DNA of 64,000 nt, from the NCBI GenBank assembly GCA_002409745.1, contig DHOU01000011.1, positions 124,001-188,000 on the forward strand. Reading direction: 5' to 3'. Position 1 is the stretch's first letter. Each line of letters starts with the position of its first letter. The DNA comes from Bacteroidales bacterium UBA5382. Lineage in GTDB: Bacteria; Bacteroidota; Bacteroidia; Bacteroidales; Dysgonomonadaceae. Made by a program: the position numbers and the translations under genes. The notes under the pieces are model-generated. The model made no database searches. It had not been told where the DNA came from and worked only from the letters and a program-made list of their open reading frames with translations. This document shows positions 44,513 through 52,840 of the stretch, one piece after another.

Positions 44513-46813
44513 ATGATCTTGCATTATTTAAAAATAGCCTGGAGGAACATCCTCAAATACAAAACCCAAAGCATCATCAGCGTTATGGGGTTGGCCATCG
44601 GCTTCACGGCGTTCTCGTTCACCCTGTCGTGGATCCGCTACGAAATGAGCTATGACAGCCATAACCCCGATGCGGACAGGATCTATCGAGTGGCAATAGT
44701 CAATGAAAAGGAGATTGGAGGATTGGGGAAACAGGTACCTGATCCGTTGGGTAATTATCTGAAAAGTCATTTCCCCGAAATTGAAGCGGCAACAATGGTT
44801 GGCACAAATGAATATTTCATGAGGGATTCTCTTGTTTCTTCTTTTTCTTTACAAACCGATACATCCTTTTTTAAGGTTTTCTATCCTGAAGTGAAGATGC
44901 AATTTCCTGACCCTTTGCCGGAAAATGGAATATCGCTGATTACGTCCTCATTCTATGACAAATTAAAAGATAGAGGAACGCCGGACAGTCTATTGATGGA
45001 TTATAAAATCATTCCTGAAAAAAACAAGCATAGCAATGTTGCATACGAAATCATAAACATCAGGCCTTATAAAATGCCCTCGGAAAAGCATTCTCCATGG
45101 GCTTTCTACTCTAAATCGGCGTATATTCGCGTATATCCACAAACCGATATAAACCTGTTGCAGCAAAAGTTAGATAGTATTCAGGTGGAAGATTCCATGC
45201 AGGATATCATGTCTTATAAACTGATTCCCTTACGGAAAGTACATTATATCATGCCTAACGAAAAAGCCAATATCCAATTCGAACATTTGCGGATATTTGC
45301 AGCCATGTCGTTATTGGTGATTTTGTGCAGTTTGTTTAATTATCTGATGTTGTTTGTGAATCGCATCAAAATACGAAGCCGGGTACTGGCTCTTCGTCAA
45401 GTGAACGGTGCGAGTCACAAACAATTAATCCTGCTGCTTTTTTGTGAGTTTCTATTCATACTGCTTCTGTCGTTGTTCGTTGGCGGAATACTCAGCGAAC
45501 TATTGTCCCATTCTTTCATAAAATTATCACAGATAGAGGCTTTCAAAACGTATTTTATCCGAGAGATATTTTTGTATGCCGGAGGATTGGTACTCCTTTC
45601 CGCTCTTGTCTCTTTAGTCCCGATGATTTATTTTATGAGAAAAGGCGTCCATGAAAACATTCAACCTGCACCGCACGACGGCATTATTAAAAACGGCTTT
45701 ACGGCAACAACTATCGGCATACAACTGATAATAGGAACATTATTGATATTCGCTACATCGATATTCCTTTCTCAATATTTGTTTTTAAATCAATCTGATG
45801 CGGGCTTTGACAGGCATCGTGTTGTGCATATGGATATGAGATTGTTGCGTGAACCTGTTTCTCTGTCGGAAGTCAAGAGTATAGCAGGCGTAGAAGATGC
45901 CATCTATTTTCCGGTTACGTTTTTACCCCGGACAATCAGTTCGCGCATGAGTTTTCGGTTGAATAAGGGAACGCCCGACGAACGAGAACAGGAATTCGAA
46001 GTGTTTCCTGTGGAGACTCCCGGTTTCTTTGATTTTTTTCATATTAAAGTTTTGGAGGGCAGAGCTATAAAGGAAGAGGAAGTAAATGTGTGCGTGATGA
46101 ATCAGACGGCAAGAAAATTGTTTGGCAAAGAAAGCCCGATCGGTAAAAAACTGGATGAAATACGGATAATTGTCGGAGTGATTCCTGATTTATATATCGA
46201 CTCGCCTTTAGTTCCTGTGTTTCCGACGCTTTACTATTCTACAATAAATAACAGATATAGTTATGAAGATAAAAATACGATTGTCTATCGATATGCTGAA
46301 GGATCTGGTGCAAGAGTGCAAGAACTTTTGGAAGAGCTTGCACGGGGAAAAGACAATTTCGTCTATAATAAAATCGGCTTTTATGATATGGATGAAGTGT
46401 ATAAAGAGTACACCCGATCCGAGCGCTACTTGTTGATTTTGCTAAGCATCATGACGGGCGTCGCCATCCTGATCGCCGTGTTCGGCATTTATTCGATGAT
46501 CACGCTCTCATGCAATCAACGGCGCAAGGAGATTGCTATCCGGAAAGTGAACGGTGCGCGGGCGAAAGAAATCCTTGCGATGTTTTTTAAACAGTACGCT
46601 TTCATCACGGTACTGTCGTGTATCATTGCCTTTCCGGTAGGAGCGCTCATTATGCAGCGGTGGCTCGAACAATACACCCGCCGCATCGCGCTGGAATGGT
46701 GGTTGTTTGCGGGAGTCTTTTTATTGATCGCGCTCATTGTTTTCGGCAGCATCCTGTTCCGGGTATTAAAGGCGGCGGGCGAAAATCCGGCGGAAGTCGT
46801 TAAATCGGAATAA
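44513..46813 (+). CDS. FtsX/MacB-type ABC transporter permease 4
   Basis: This 766-residue permease starts MILHYLKIAWRNILKYKTQS and ends ENPAEVVKSE. It has the common two-module layout, with coupling loops RSRVLALRQVNGASHKQL and NQRRKEIAIRKVNGARAKEI. Its first about 100 bp are almost identical to permease 5, and both end with the same eight residues and the same downstream bases (AATAAATTCATCATTCATA). The periplasmic parts differ. As with permeases 1/2, the paralogous pair is identical at the ends and divergent in the middle. Confidence 0.92.
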   Translation: MILHYLKIAWRNILKYKTQSIISVMGLAIGFTAFSFTLSWIRYEMSYDSHNPDADRIYRVAIVNEKEIGGLGKQVPDPLGNYLKSHFPEIEAATMVGTNEYFMRDSLVSSFSLQTDTSFFKVFYPEVKMQFPDPLPENGISLITSSFYDKLKDRGTPDSLLMDYKIIPEKNKHSNVAYEIINIRPYKMPSEKHSPWAFYSKSAYIRVYPQTDINLLQQKLDSIQVEDSMQDIMSYKLIPLRKVHYIMPNEKANIQFEHLRIFAAMSLLVILCSLFNYLMLFVNRIKIRSRVLALRQVNGASHKQLILLLFCEFLFILLLSLFVGGILSELLSHSFIKLSQIEAFKTYFIREIFLYAGGLVLLSALVSLVPMIYFMRKGVHENIQPAPHDGIIKNGFTATTIGIQLIIGTLLIFATSIFLSQYLFLNQSDAGFDRHRVVHMDMRLLREPVSLSEVKSIAGVEDAIYFPVTFLPRTISSRMSFRLNKGTPDEREQEFEVFPVETPGFFDFFHIKVLEGRAIKEEEVNVCVMNQTARKLFGKESPIGKKLDEIRIIVGVIPDLYIDSPLVPVFPTLYYSTINNRYSYEDKNTIVYRYAEGSGARVQELLEELARGKDNFVYNKIGFYDMDEVYKEYTRSERYLLILLSIMTGVAILIAVFGIYSMITLSCNQRRKEIAIRKVNGARAKEILAMFFKQYAFITVLSCIIAFPVGALIMQRWLEQYTRRIALEWWLFAGVFLLIALIVFGSILFRVLKAAGENPAEVVKSE

Positions 46814-46814
46814 A

Positions 46815-46863
46815 TTCATCATTCATAGCTCATAGCTCATCACTCATCACTCATCACTCATCA
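46815..46863. repeat. seven 7-bp repeats between permeases 4 and 5
   Basis: TTCATCA, TTCATAG, CTCATAG, then four CTCATCA units fill the whole spacer between the permease 4 stop and the permease 5 start region. Confidence 0.85.
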
Positions 46864-46872
46864 TTGACAAGC

Positions 46873-49260
46873 ATGATCGGACATTATTTAAAAATAGCCT
46901 GGAGGAACATTCTCAAATACAAAACCCAAAGCATCATCAGCGTCTTGGGGTTGGCCATCGGCTTCACGGCGTTCGTTTTGGGCGGATATTGGTATCAGTG
47001 GGAGCATTCGTTCGATACCTTCCACCCCGACTGGAAACGCACTTACGCGGTGACCACCGGCGGCATCAACAAGCCTGTCGACGGCAGTTATACCGAATTG
47101 AACCAACTGCATCAGTCTGCGAAGGACGATTTGAAGGCCTTTCCCGAAATCGAAGCGAGTTGTGTCATCGACTTGGTCTCCTATGGCGCCGAAGGAAAAG
47201 AGCGCTCATGGATGGGCTTGCAGGTCGATTCTTCTTTTTTCGATTTCTTTACCTGCGAGTTGATAAGCGGTACTTATAAAGGCAATGCCTATGACCGGCA
47301 ATCGGTGATCCTTACCGAAAGTATGGCCCTGCATCTTTTCGGCCGTACCGATTGTGTGGGCGAGTTGTACAAGGCCTATCGTGAAACCGTGTTTACTATT
47401 GTGGGCGTAATGAAAGACTATCCCGCCAACACGGAGTTGAAATTCAATTATCTGCTTCTCGCGCCTCCCGGATATGATGGCTTCAACCGCCGTCTGGAGA
47501 CCTACGTGCGGGTAAAGCCGCAGGTGAATATAGCCGCGTTGAAGAAAAAGATCGATGGCTATAAAATGAAGGTGGAAAACGATAAAGTATATACCTATTC
47601 CGACTGGCATATCCATTTGCGCGCGTTGCCTGAGGTACATATCATTTGTTCCCCCGAATTGAATACCCGCTTCCGGAACATCCGCATACTGGCGGTGGCC
47701 GGATTGCTGGCGTTTGCCAGCGCCCTGATGAACCTGCTGTCGTTGTTTATTGCGCGGCAACAGCGTAAAAGCCGTTACAACGGTACTTTCAGGACGATGG
47801 GCGCTTCCGCTCGCGATCTGGCATACCGGTATCTATGGGAGTTGTTATTGCCTTTATTCCTGGCTTTTGTGCTGTCGATGGTGTTGCTCGAATGGCTCTA
47901 TCCTTTTTATCGCGATTATACGGCGCTGGAGCATTACGGTATTTTCGATCAATTTGTGCATCATTTACCGAAAGCCCGCTTGATGAAGGCCGCCCTGATC
48001 CTGTATCCGCTTTCGTGCATCCTCTTCCTGTCGGCGGCGATGCTTCCGGTACGGCTATTGGTGAAAACGAACCCTTCGGCCTCTTCCGGCATTTGGAAAG
48101 ATATCCTTATTGCCGGACAAATCATGGTCGGATCGCTTTTTTTGGTCGCAGCCATTGTTTTTTATCAGCAATACCGGTTTACGCAGACGTCCGACAAGGG
48201 ATTGGTCACGGATCGTATCTGGCAGATCAATACCGGTTTCCAAGCGGCTTATGAAAAAGATTTAAACCGCTATGTCGCCGCCTTGAAACAGTCGCCGTAT
48301 ATCGAAGAGGTGACCTCGATGACCATCCCTGTGCTCTCTTCTATAGGAGATTTTTATTGCAGTTATATCACCGATCTGGATATTCATCGTGAAAAAGAGG
48401 GGACGGTGGATGATAACGTGCTGGCCGTCGATTCGAACTTCCGGCACTTCTTCGGCATACGGATGAAATCAGGCCGCTGGCTCGATCCCGCATCGGCGGT
48501 GAAGGAATATGTCGTCAACGAAACGGGGGCGAAAATGGCCGGCATCGATGATGATCTTCTCGGGACAATCCATCTGGATGGAAAGAAAAGCCAAGAGGCT
48601 TTCCGCATCGCCGGCATCCTGTCGGATTATCATTATTGCCCGTTGCAGTACCCGCTCGATAAAGTGTTTTTTACCGTTCTTTCACAAAAAGAAAAGGCCG
48701 AAATGTATATGACGACGCCGTATATTTATATCAAAATACGACCGGAACAGGAAGAACGTGCATTGACTTATGCCCGCCAATTATATACCGATTACGAAAA
48801 AGGAGAAGTGGCGCCGGGAGAGCAAATCCGTTATTTACCGGATATCATGGAAGAGTTGAATGCTTCGGAGATAAAGATGTCGCGCATCTTCCTGACGCTG
48901 GCGGTTATCTGCATCCTGATTTCGTCTGTCGGGATTTATTCGTTAGTCGCTCTTTCTACCGAACAACGCAAAAAAGAGATTGCCATACGAAAAATCAACG
49001 GCTCTAAGTTTGGCGATATCTTGCAATTGTTTTTCAGAAAATATCTGTGGCTCAATGTGGCGGGCAATGCCGTAGCGCTTCCTGCCGGCTATTATTTCCT
49101 GCATAAGTGGTTGGAGACGTATGCGTATCACGTGGCGTTGAGCGGGTGGGTATTTCTATCGGTCTTCCTGATAACCCTTGTTATTGTTCTGATAGCGGTG
49201 GCGCAGCAGGTAAGAAAAGCCGCCCGTGATAATCCGGCGGAAGTCGTTAAATCGGAATAA
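46873..49260 (+). CDS. FtsX/MacB-type ABC transporter permease 5
   Basis: I place the start at ATG 46873 (MIGHYLKIAWRN), which aligns with the paralogue's MILHYLKIAWRN; a TTG at 46864 would add three residues. The 795-residue permease has helix 1 (LGLAIGFTAFVLGGYWY), a periplasmic core (GRTDCVGELYKAY), then the coupling loop RYNGTFRTMGASARDL. A degenerate first module (YLWELLLPLFLAFVLSMVLLEW) and the second loop EQRKKEIAIRKINGSKFGDI follow. It ends RDNPAEVVKSE. It is 48 bp before the ATPase gene. Confidence 0.92.
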   Translation: MIGHYLKIAWRNILKYKTQSIISVLGLAIGFTAFVLGGYWYQWEHSFDTFHPDWKRTYAVTTGGINKPVDGSYTELNQLHQSAKDDLKAFPEIEASCVIDLVSYGAEGKERSWMGLQVDSSFFDFFTCELISGTYKGNAYDRQSVILTESMALHLFGRTDCVGELYKAYRETVFTIVGVMKDYPANTELKFNYLLLAPPGYDGFNRRLETYVRVKPQVNIAALKKKIDGYKMKVENDKVYTYSDWHIHLRALPEVHIICSPELNTRFRNIRILAVAGLLAFASALMNLLSLFIARQQRKSRYNGTFRTMGASARDLAYRYLWELLLPLFLAFVLSMVLLEWLYPFYRDYTALEHYGIFDQFVHHLPKARLMKAALILYPLSCILFLSAAMLPVRLLVKTNPSASSGIWKDILIAGQIMVGSLFLVAAIVFYQQYRFTQTSDKGLVTDRIWQINTGFQAAYEKDLNRYVAALKQSPYIEEVTSMTIPVLSSIGDFYCSYITDLDIHREKEGTVDDNVLAVDSNFRHFFGIRMKSGRWLDPASAVKEYVVNETGAKMAGIDDDLLGTIHLDGKKSQEAFRIAGILSDYHYCPLQYPLDKVFFTVLSQKEKAEMYMTTPYIYIKIRPEQEERALTYARQLYTDYEKGEVAPGEQIRYLPDIMEELNASEIKMSRIFLTLAVICILISSVGIYSLVALSTEQRKKEIAIRKINGSKFGDILQLFFRKYLWLNVAGNAVALPAGYYFLHKWLETYAYHVALSGWVFLSVFLITLVIVLIAVAQQVRKAARDNPAEVVKSE

Positions 49261-49308
49261 ATTCATCATTCATAATAAACAGATAATTCATCATTAAAAA
49301 TTGGGAAA

Positions 49309-49983
49309 ATGATTAAAACAGTAAATTTACAAAAGATCTTCCGTACGGAAGAAGTGGAAACGTGGGCGTTGGCCGACGTGAATATCGAGATTGCAGAAGG
49401 CGAGTTTGTCGCGGTAATGGGCCCGTCGGGATGCGGTAAGTCCACGTTGCTGAATATCCTCGGGTTGTTGGACAATCCTACTTCCGGGCAGTATTTCCTG
49501 AACGGGAAAGAGGTGTCGAAACTGAAAGAAAATGAGCGTACGTCGCTTCGCAAAGGCGTGATCGGATTTGTCTTCCAGAGTTTCAATCTGATCGACGAAC
49601 TGAATGTGTATGAGAACATCGAGTTGCCGTTGTTGTATATGCGCATTCCCGCTTCCGAACGCCGCGAAAGGGTAAAGGAAGCCATGGATCGCATGGCCAT
49701 TGCGCATCGCGAGAAGCATTTTCCGCAGCAACTTTCCGGCGGACAACAGCAACGCGTCGCGATAGCCCGTGCGGTAGTCGCTCACCCGAAGCTGATACTT
49801 GCCGACGAACCGACCGGGAATCTCGATAGCAAAAACGGCGCCGAAGTGATGAGCCTTCTTACCGAACTCAATCGTGACGGGACGACTATTGTCATGGTAA
49901 CGCACAGTCAGCACGATGCCGGATACGCCCGCCGCACGATCAATCTCTTCGACGGAAAAGTCGTACCGGAGGTTGTTCTATGA
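49309..49983 (+). CDS. LolD/MacB-type ABC transporter ATPase
   Basis: This 224-residue ATPase has all nucleotide-binding motifs: Walker A GPSGCGKST (38-46), Q-loop FVFQSFN, signature LSGGQQQR, Walker B LILADEPTGNLD, and H-loop VTHSQHD. It belongs to the MacB/LolD/SalX class that pairs with FtsX-type permeases. It is the last gene and the only ATPase for the five permeases of this cluster. Two hairpins follow; the second (50097-50138) is a strong terminator. Confidence 0.95.
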   Translation: MIKTVNLQKIFRTEEVETWALADVNIEIAEGEFVAVMGPSGCGKSTLLNILGLLDNPTSGQYFLNGKEVSKLKENERTSLRKGVIGFVFQSFNLIDELNVYENIELPLLYMRIPASERRERVKEAMDRMAIAHREKHFPQQLSGGQQQRVAIARAVVAHPKLILADEPTGNLDSKNGAEVMSLLTELNRDGTTIVMVTHSQHDAGYARRTINLFDGKVVPEVVL

Positions 49984-50013
49984 TGCCGGAAGGAGTCCTC
50001 AAAAATCCGTTTT

Positions 50014-50045
50014 AAGGGAATGATGGTCTTTTGACACCTTCCCTT
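50014..50045 (+). terminator. first hairpin after the ATPase gene
   Basis: AAGGGAA (50014-50020) and TTCCCTT (50039-50045) enclose a further GGTC-TTTT-GAC stem. No T-run of note follows; it may act as a transcript end stabiliser. Confidence 0.4.
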
Positions 50046-50096
50046 TCTATCAAAGTCTATCGGTAAGAGTTGTGTGACTTATGTGTTCTTAAAATA

Positions 50097-50138
50097 AAAG
50101 CACTTATCGAAAAGTATCGATAAGTGCTTTGTTTTTTT
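50097..50138. terminator. bidirectional intrinsic terminator
   Basis: AAAGCACTTATCGA (50097-50110) and TCGATAAGTGCTTT (50117-50130) form a perfect 14-bp stem with a 6-nt loop, followed by GTTTTTTT on the plus strand. It ends the export cluster. In the minus direction a T-rich stretch also follows, so it can end the tRNA-Arg transcript. Confidence 0.9.
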
Positions 50139-50141
50139 AAG

Positions 50142-50215
50142 TGATCCGGAAGAGATTCGAACTCTTGACCCACAGCTTAGAAGGCTGTTGCTCTATCCAG
50201 CTGAGCTACCGGACC
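50142..50215 (-). tRNA. tRNA-Arg (TCT)
   Basis: On the minus strand: acceptor GGTCCGG with CCGGATC (one G-T pair), D arm AGCTCAGCTGGATAGAGC, anticodon stem ACAGC/GCTGT with loop CTTCTAA (anticodon TCT), and T arm AAGAG-TTCGAAT-CTCTT. The discriminator is A. CCA is not encoded. Confidence 0.95.
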
Positions 50216-50236
50216 CCTGATTGACTGTTCAGGGTG

Positions 50237-50264
50237 CAAAAATAGTGTAAATATCAGAAACAAA
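50237..50264 (-). promoter_or_regulatory. promoter of tRNA-Arg
   Basis: On the minus strand TATTTTTG (50237-50244) is a -7 element with TTTG (50261-50264) 16 bp upstream. It lies 22 bp before the tRNA. The T-rich -33 part overlaps the T-run of the gdhA terminator. Confidence 0.45.
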
Positions 50265-50323
50265 AAAATTAATATGCACTCCATTCATTCGATCTTCAAA
50301 ACGAAAGACCGCATGATGAATGG
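50261..50323 (-). terminator. likely gdhA terminator
   Basis: ATGAATGG (50316-50323) and CCATTCAT (50281-50288) pair on the minus transcript, with partial inner pairing. The stem is followed, after nine or more nucleotides, by a seven-T run (50262-50268). The gap between stem and T-run makes it weaker than usual. Confidence 0.45.
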
Positions 50324-50360
50324 GTGTATGCTCTTTTTCGTCTTTCACACTCCAGGAAAA

Positions 50361-51695
50361 TTACAAAATTCCCTGAGACATCATCGCTTTGGCAACTTTC
50401 ATAAATCCCGCTATGTTTGCGCCTTTCACATAGTTGACATATCCATCGCTTTCCGTACCGTACTTCACGCAGTTTTCGTGGATATTGGACATGATCCATT
50501 TCAGTTTCTCATCGACTTGCTCGGCGGTCCAGCTATAGCGCTCCGAGTTTTGAGTCATTTCTAATCCCGACACCGATACTCCTCCCGCATTTGCGGCTTT
50601 ACCGGGAGCATACAAAATCTTATGTTGCTGAAATATTTCGATAGCTTCGGGGGTGCTGGGCATATTCGCTCCTTCGGAAACGGCAATGATGCCGTTTTGC
50701 ATCAGTCGGCGGGCATCGTCTCCGCTAATTTCATTTTGTGTGGCCGAGGGCAATGCGATATCGGCTTTCTCGCTCCAAGGCCTTTCGCCCGGAACATACT
50801 TACATCCGAACTCTTCGGCATATTCGCGAATGCGCCCGCGATAAAGGTTTTTCAACTCCATCACAAACTGCAACTTTTCGGCTGTAATTCCATCGGGGTC
50901 GTAAATATATCCGTCGGAGTCCGATAATGTGACCGGAATGGCTCCCAGTTCGATTAATTTTTCGCACGTGTATTGCGCCACATTTCCCGATCCGGAAACG
51001 AGACAACGCTTACCGGCGAGTGTGATATTTTTGGTTGCAAGCATTTGTTGCAGGAAATACACGTTTCCGTAACCGGTCGCTTCCGGACGAATGAGAGATC
51101 CTCCGAACTCACGGCCTTTGCCGGTAAAGGTACCGGTAAACTCGCCCGCTAACTTTTTGTACTTCCCAAACATATAGCCTACTTCCCGTCCGCCGACACC
51201 TATATCGCCCGCCGGAACATCGGTATCGGGGCCGATGACTTTCCACACACCTTCTACAAAAGCCTGGCAGAAGCGCATGATCTCCGCATCCGATTTTCCC
51301 CGGGGCGAGAAATCCGCTCCCCCCTTGGCGCCGCCCATCGGCAGGGTGGTGAGGGCATTCTTGAAGGTCTGTTCGAACGCCAAGAACTTTAGAATCGACA
51401 AATTTACCGATGCATGAAACCGGACTCCCCCTTTATAAGGGCCGATCGCATTATTGTGTTGCACACGATAACCCATATTCGTCTGCACATTTCCGTTATC
51501 ATCCATCCATGTCACCCGAAAGGAGTGAATTTTGTCAGGGATGACAAGCCTTTCCAAAAGATTGGCTTTTTCAAACTCGGGATGCTCGTTATATACATCC
51601 TCAATAGATTCTACTACTTCCTGTACAGCCTGATGATATTCGGGTTCGTTGGGAAAACGTCTTTTAATTAAATCGATAATGTTTGATGATTTCAT
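50361..51695 (-). CDS. gdhA: NADP-type glutamate dehydrogenase
   Basis: This 444-residue enzyme is full length for the hexameric bacterial/fungal-type GDH. It interconverts 2-oxoglutarate plus ammonia and glutamate, the main ammonia-assimilation reaction in Bacteroides. Key motifs are YKGGVRFHASVN, the catalytic-lysine region PMGGAKGGADF, VPAGDIGVGGREVG and the dinucleotide fold VSGSGNVAQ. It is cytosolic. It is transcribed alone from the minus strand; the candidate Pho-type small RNA lies 165 bp upstream on the same strand, separated by a terminator. Confidence 0.97.
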   Translation of the reverse strand: MKSSNIIDLIKRRFPNEPEYHQAVQEVVESIEDVYNEHPEFEKANLLERLVIPDKIHSFRVTWMDDNGNVQTNMGYRVQHNNAIGPYKGGVRFHASVNLSILKFLAFEQTFKNALTTLPMGGAKGGADFSPRGKSDAEIMRFCQAFVEGVWKVIGPDTDVPAGDIGVGGREVGYMFGKYKKLAGEFTGTFTGKGREFGGSLIRPEATGYGNVYFLQQMLATKNITLAGKRCLVSGSGNVAQYTCEKLIELGAIPVTLSDSDGYIYDPDGITAEKLQFVMELKNLYRGRIREYAEEFGCKYVPGERPWSEKADIALPSATQNEISGDDARRLMQNGIIAVSEGANMPSTPEAIEIFQQHKILYAPGKAANAGGVSVSGLEMTQNSERYSWTAEQVDEKLKWIMSNIHENCVKYGTESDGYVNYVKGANIAGFMKVAKAMMSQGIL

Positions 51696-51745
51696 TGAAA
51701 TAATAATTTATTCTTATGTGATCTTGTTTGTTTCAAAATGGAATG

Positions 51746-51761
51746 CAAAAATACAAAAATA
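51746..51761 (-). promoter_or_regulatory. two overlapping-type -7 candidates for gdhA
   Basis: On the minus strand TATTTTTG occurs twice back to back (51746-51753 and 51754-51761), 50 to 66 bp before the gdhA start. No firm -33 is visible. Confidence 0.35.
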
Positions 51762-51861
51762 ATGACAAATAGAATTATTTCTATTGGTTTTTCTTTTGAA
51801 ATGGTTCCGAAGGATGGGCTGATGACTCTTAGTGTAAATTGAAATCGGTGCGAAGAACATG

Positions 51862-51892
51862 AAAAAAAGGTACAGATTCACATCTATACCTT
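51862..51892 (-). terminator. intrinsic terminator of the candidate small RNA
   Basis: On the minus strand AAGGTATAGAT-GTGA-ATCTGTACCTT forms an 11-bp stem (one U-G pair) with a GTGA tetraloop. It is followed by five more T (51866-51862). Confidence 0.85.
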
Positions 51893-51965
51893 CGACAAAG
51901 ACCCATAGAGAGTTAATGAAAAATTGATTTTTTGCTATTTTTGAACCAAATGAATATTGTTTGAT
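51862..51965 (-). ncRNA. candidate Pho-type small RNA, about 100 nt
   Basis: A promoter with the same layout as the two Pho-like promoters nearby ends at 51970. About 5 nt downstream a transcript would start, and at 51892-51862 it meets a strong intrinsic terminator. Nothing between them is a convincing gene: a frame runs through on the minus strand (51714-52034), but it starts upstream of the promoter, crosses both promoter and terminator, and has AT-rich, unfamiliar content. The body before the terminator is A/U-rich and little structured, as in base-pairing sRNAs. No homologue is known to me. Confidence 0.55.
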
Positions 51966-51969
51966 CATG

Positions 51970-52026
51970 CAAAGGTCTATAATTATTGTTACAAATCCAT
52001 TACTTTTTAATGAAGTGTTTGTTACG
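51970..52026 (-). promoter_or_regulatory. Pho-box-like promoter 1 (candidate sRNA)
   Basis: In plus-strand coordinates the half-sites are GTTACA (51988), ATTACT (51999), ATGAAG (52010) and GTTACG (52021), each 11 bp apart. Ten bases separate the nearest half-site from GACCTTTG (51970-51977, minus strand), the -7 element. Confidence 0.65.
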
Positions 52027-52050
52027 ATTTTCATCGGCGACTTCCGAAAG

Positions 52051-52087
52051 AAAAAAACTCCGGCATACTTGAATAAGTAGACCGGAG
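52051..52087 (-). terminator. terminator of the 52133-52489 gene
   Basis: CTCCGG and CCGGAG arms (52058-52063, 52082-52087) with further inner pairing ACTT/AAGT are followed on the minus strand by seven T (52051-52057). Confidence 0.85.
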
Positions 52088-52132
52088 CAATACCTTTTTC
52101 CGCATCGTTCGGTTTTACCGAAATGCGCTCTG

Positions 52133-52489
52133 TTACTTTTGACTCAGGGCAATGGCCAATTTCTGATTGTCTTGGATGTCTACTTCCGTTTCGGATATTT
52201 CGTAGGAAATCAATTCCACCCGTATTTGATGTTTACCGGGCTGGATATTCGAAAGGTTGAAGTTCCCGTCTAAATCAGAATAATATTTCTGACCGTTTAC
52301 ATAAATCGTTGCTCCCGCTAATGCTTCGTTGCTTTCGTTGTCGATAACAGAGCCGGAGATTTGCACCGTCTTCACCGCTTCAATCGTTGCAACGGCGTCA
52401 GACTCTTTCTTGTTATCCTTATTATCCGCAGCTAAAATAGCCGGAAAGGAAAGGAATACCGCTACCGTAAGTACTAAAAATGCTTTCAT
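52133..52489 (-). CDS. small exported carboxypeptidase-regulatory-like domain protein
   Basis: This 118-residue protein has a signal peptide (1-21, ending ILAAD). Its single carboxypeptidase D regulatory-like domain (about 42-115) has the motifs VQISGSVIDNESNEALAGA, YYSDLDGNFNLSNIQPGKH and IRVELISYE. That domain is normally the N-terminal extension of TonB receptors; here it stands alone as a secreted beta-sandwich. Its function is unknown. Its promoter has the same Pho-like layout as that of the TonB receptor at 58224, whose own N-terminal domain is of the same type, so the two may work together. A strong terminator follows. Confidence 0.85.
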   Translation of the reverse strand: MKAFLVLTVAVFLSFPAILAADNKDNKKESDAVATIEAVKTVQISGSVIDNESNEALAGATIYVNGQKYYSDLDGNFNLSNIQPGKHQIRVELISYEISETEVDIQDNQKLAIALSQK

Positions 52490-52526
52490 AATTGATGTCT
52501 GCCTTTATTGAAAATAAATTACAAGA

Positions 52527-52583
52527 CAAAGGTGCCGCTTTCTTTTGACAAAGCTGTTACATTTCGGTTAAGATTTTGTGAAG
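52527..52583 (-). promoter_or_regulatory. Pho-box-like promoter 2 (52133-52489 gene)
   Basis: Plus-strand half-sites TTGACA (52545), GTTACA (52556), GTTAAG (52567) and GTGAAG (52578) are spaced exactly 11 bp. Ten bases separate the first from the minus-strand -7 CACCTTTG (52527-52534). The start codon is 37 bp downstream. Confidence 0.7.
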
Positions 52584-52609
52584 ATTTTAAGAAACAGCAT
52601 AAAAGACTA

Positions 52610-52792
52610 AGAAACTGTTTAAATTTCTTACGAAGACTGTAATTAAACTATTCTTCGCCTTCAAAAAGTTTCTTTTTTGTATTCTTCTTCCTCTTATTTG
52701 GCTCAAATAGCCCGCTATTATCGCCAAAACGAGAAAGAACACTGCTAAAAAATAATTCTTTTTGAATCGCGAAAGAAATTTAAACAGATTCT
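52610..52792. mobile_element. MITE copy A, 183 bp
   Basis: Ends AGAAACTGTTTAAATTTCTT and (complement) AGAATCTGTTTAAATTTCTT are near-perfect terminal inverted repeats. Inside is a second inverted repeat, CTTCAAAAAG with CTTTTTGAA, and a small AATAG-CCCG-CTATT hairpin. No ORF. The element is about 90 percent identical by eye to copy B at 58332. It starts 26 bp beyond Pho-like promoter 2. Confidence 0.85.
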
Positions 52793-52840
52793 AAACAAAA
52801 TCAGCTCATTCGGAAAATTCAAAACCGTTTCTAAGTCGAT

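Noticed and set aside
51714..52034. A 106-residue minus-strand frame in the gdhA upstream region
   Set aside because: It spans the Pho-like half-sites, the -7 element and a strong terminator, and has phenylalanine/isoleucine-rich content from AT-rich DNA. It has no start context or domain.
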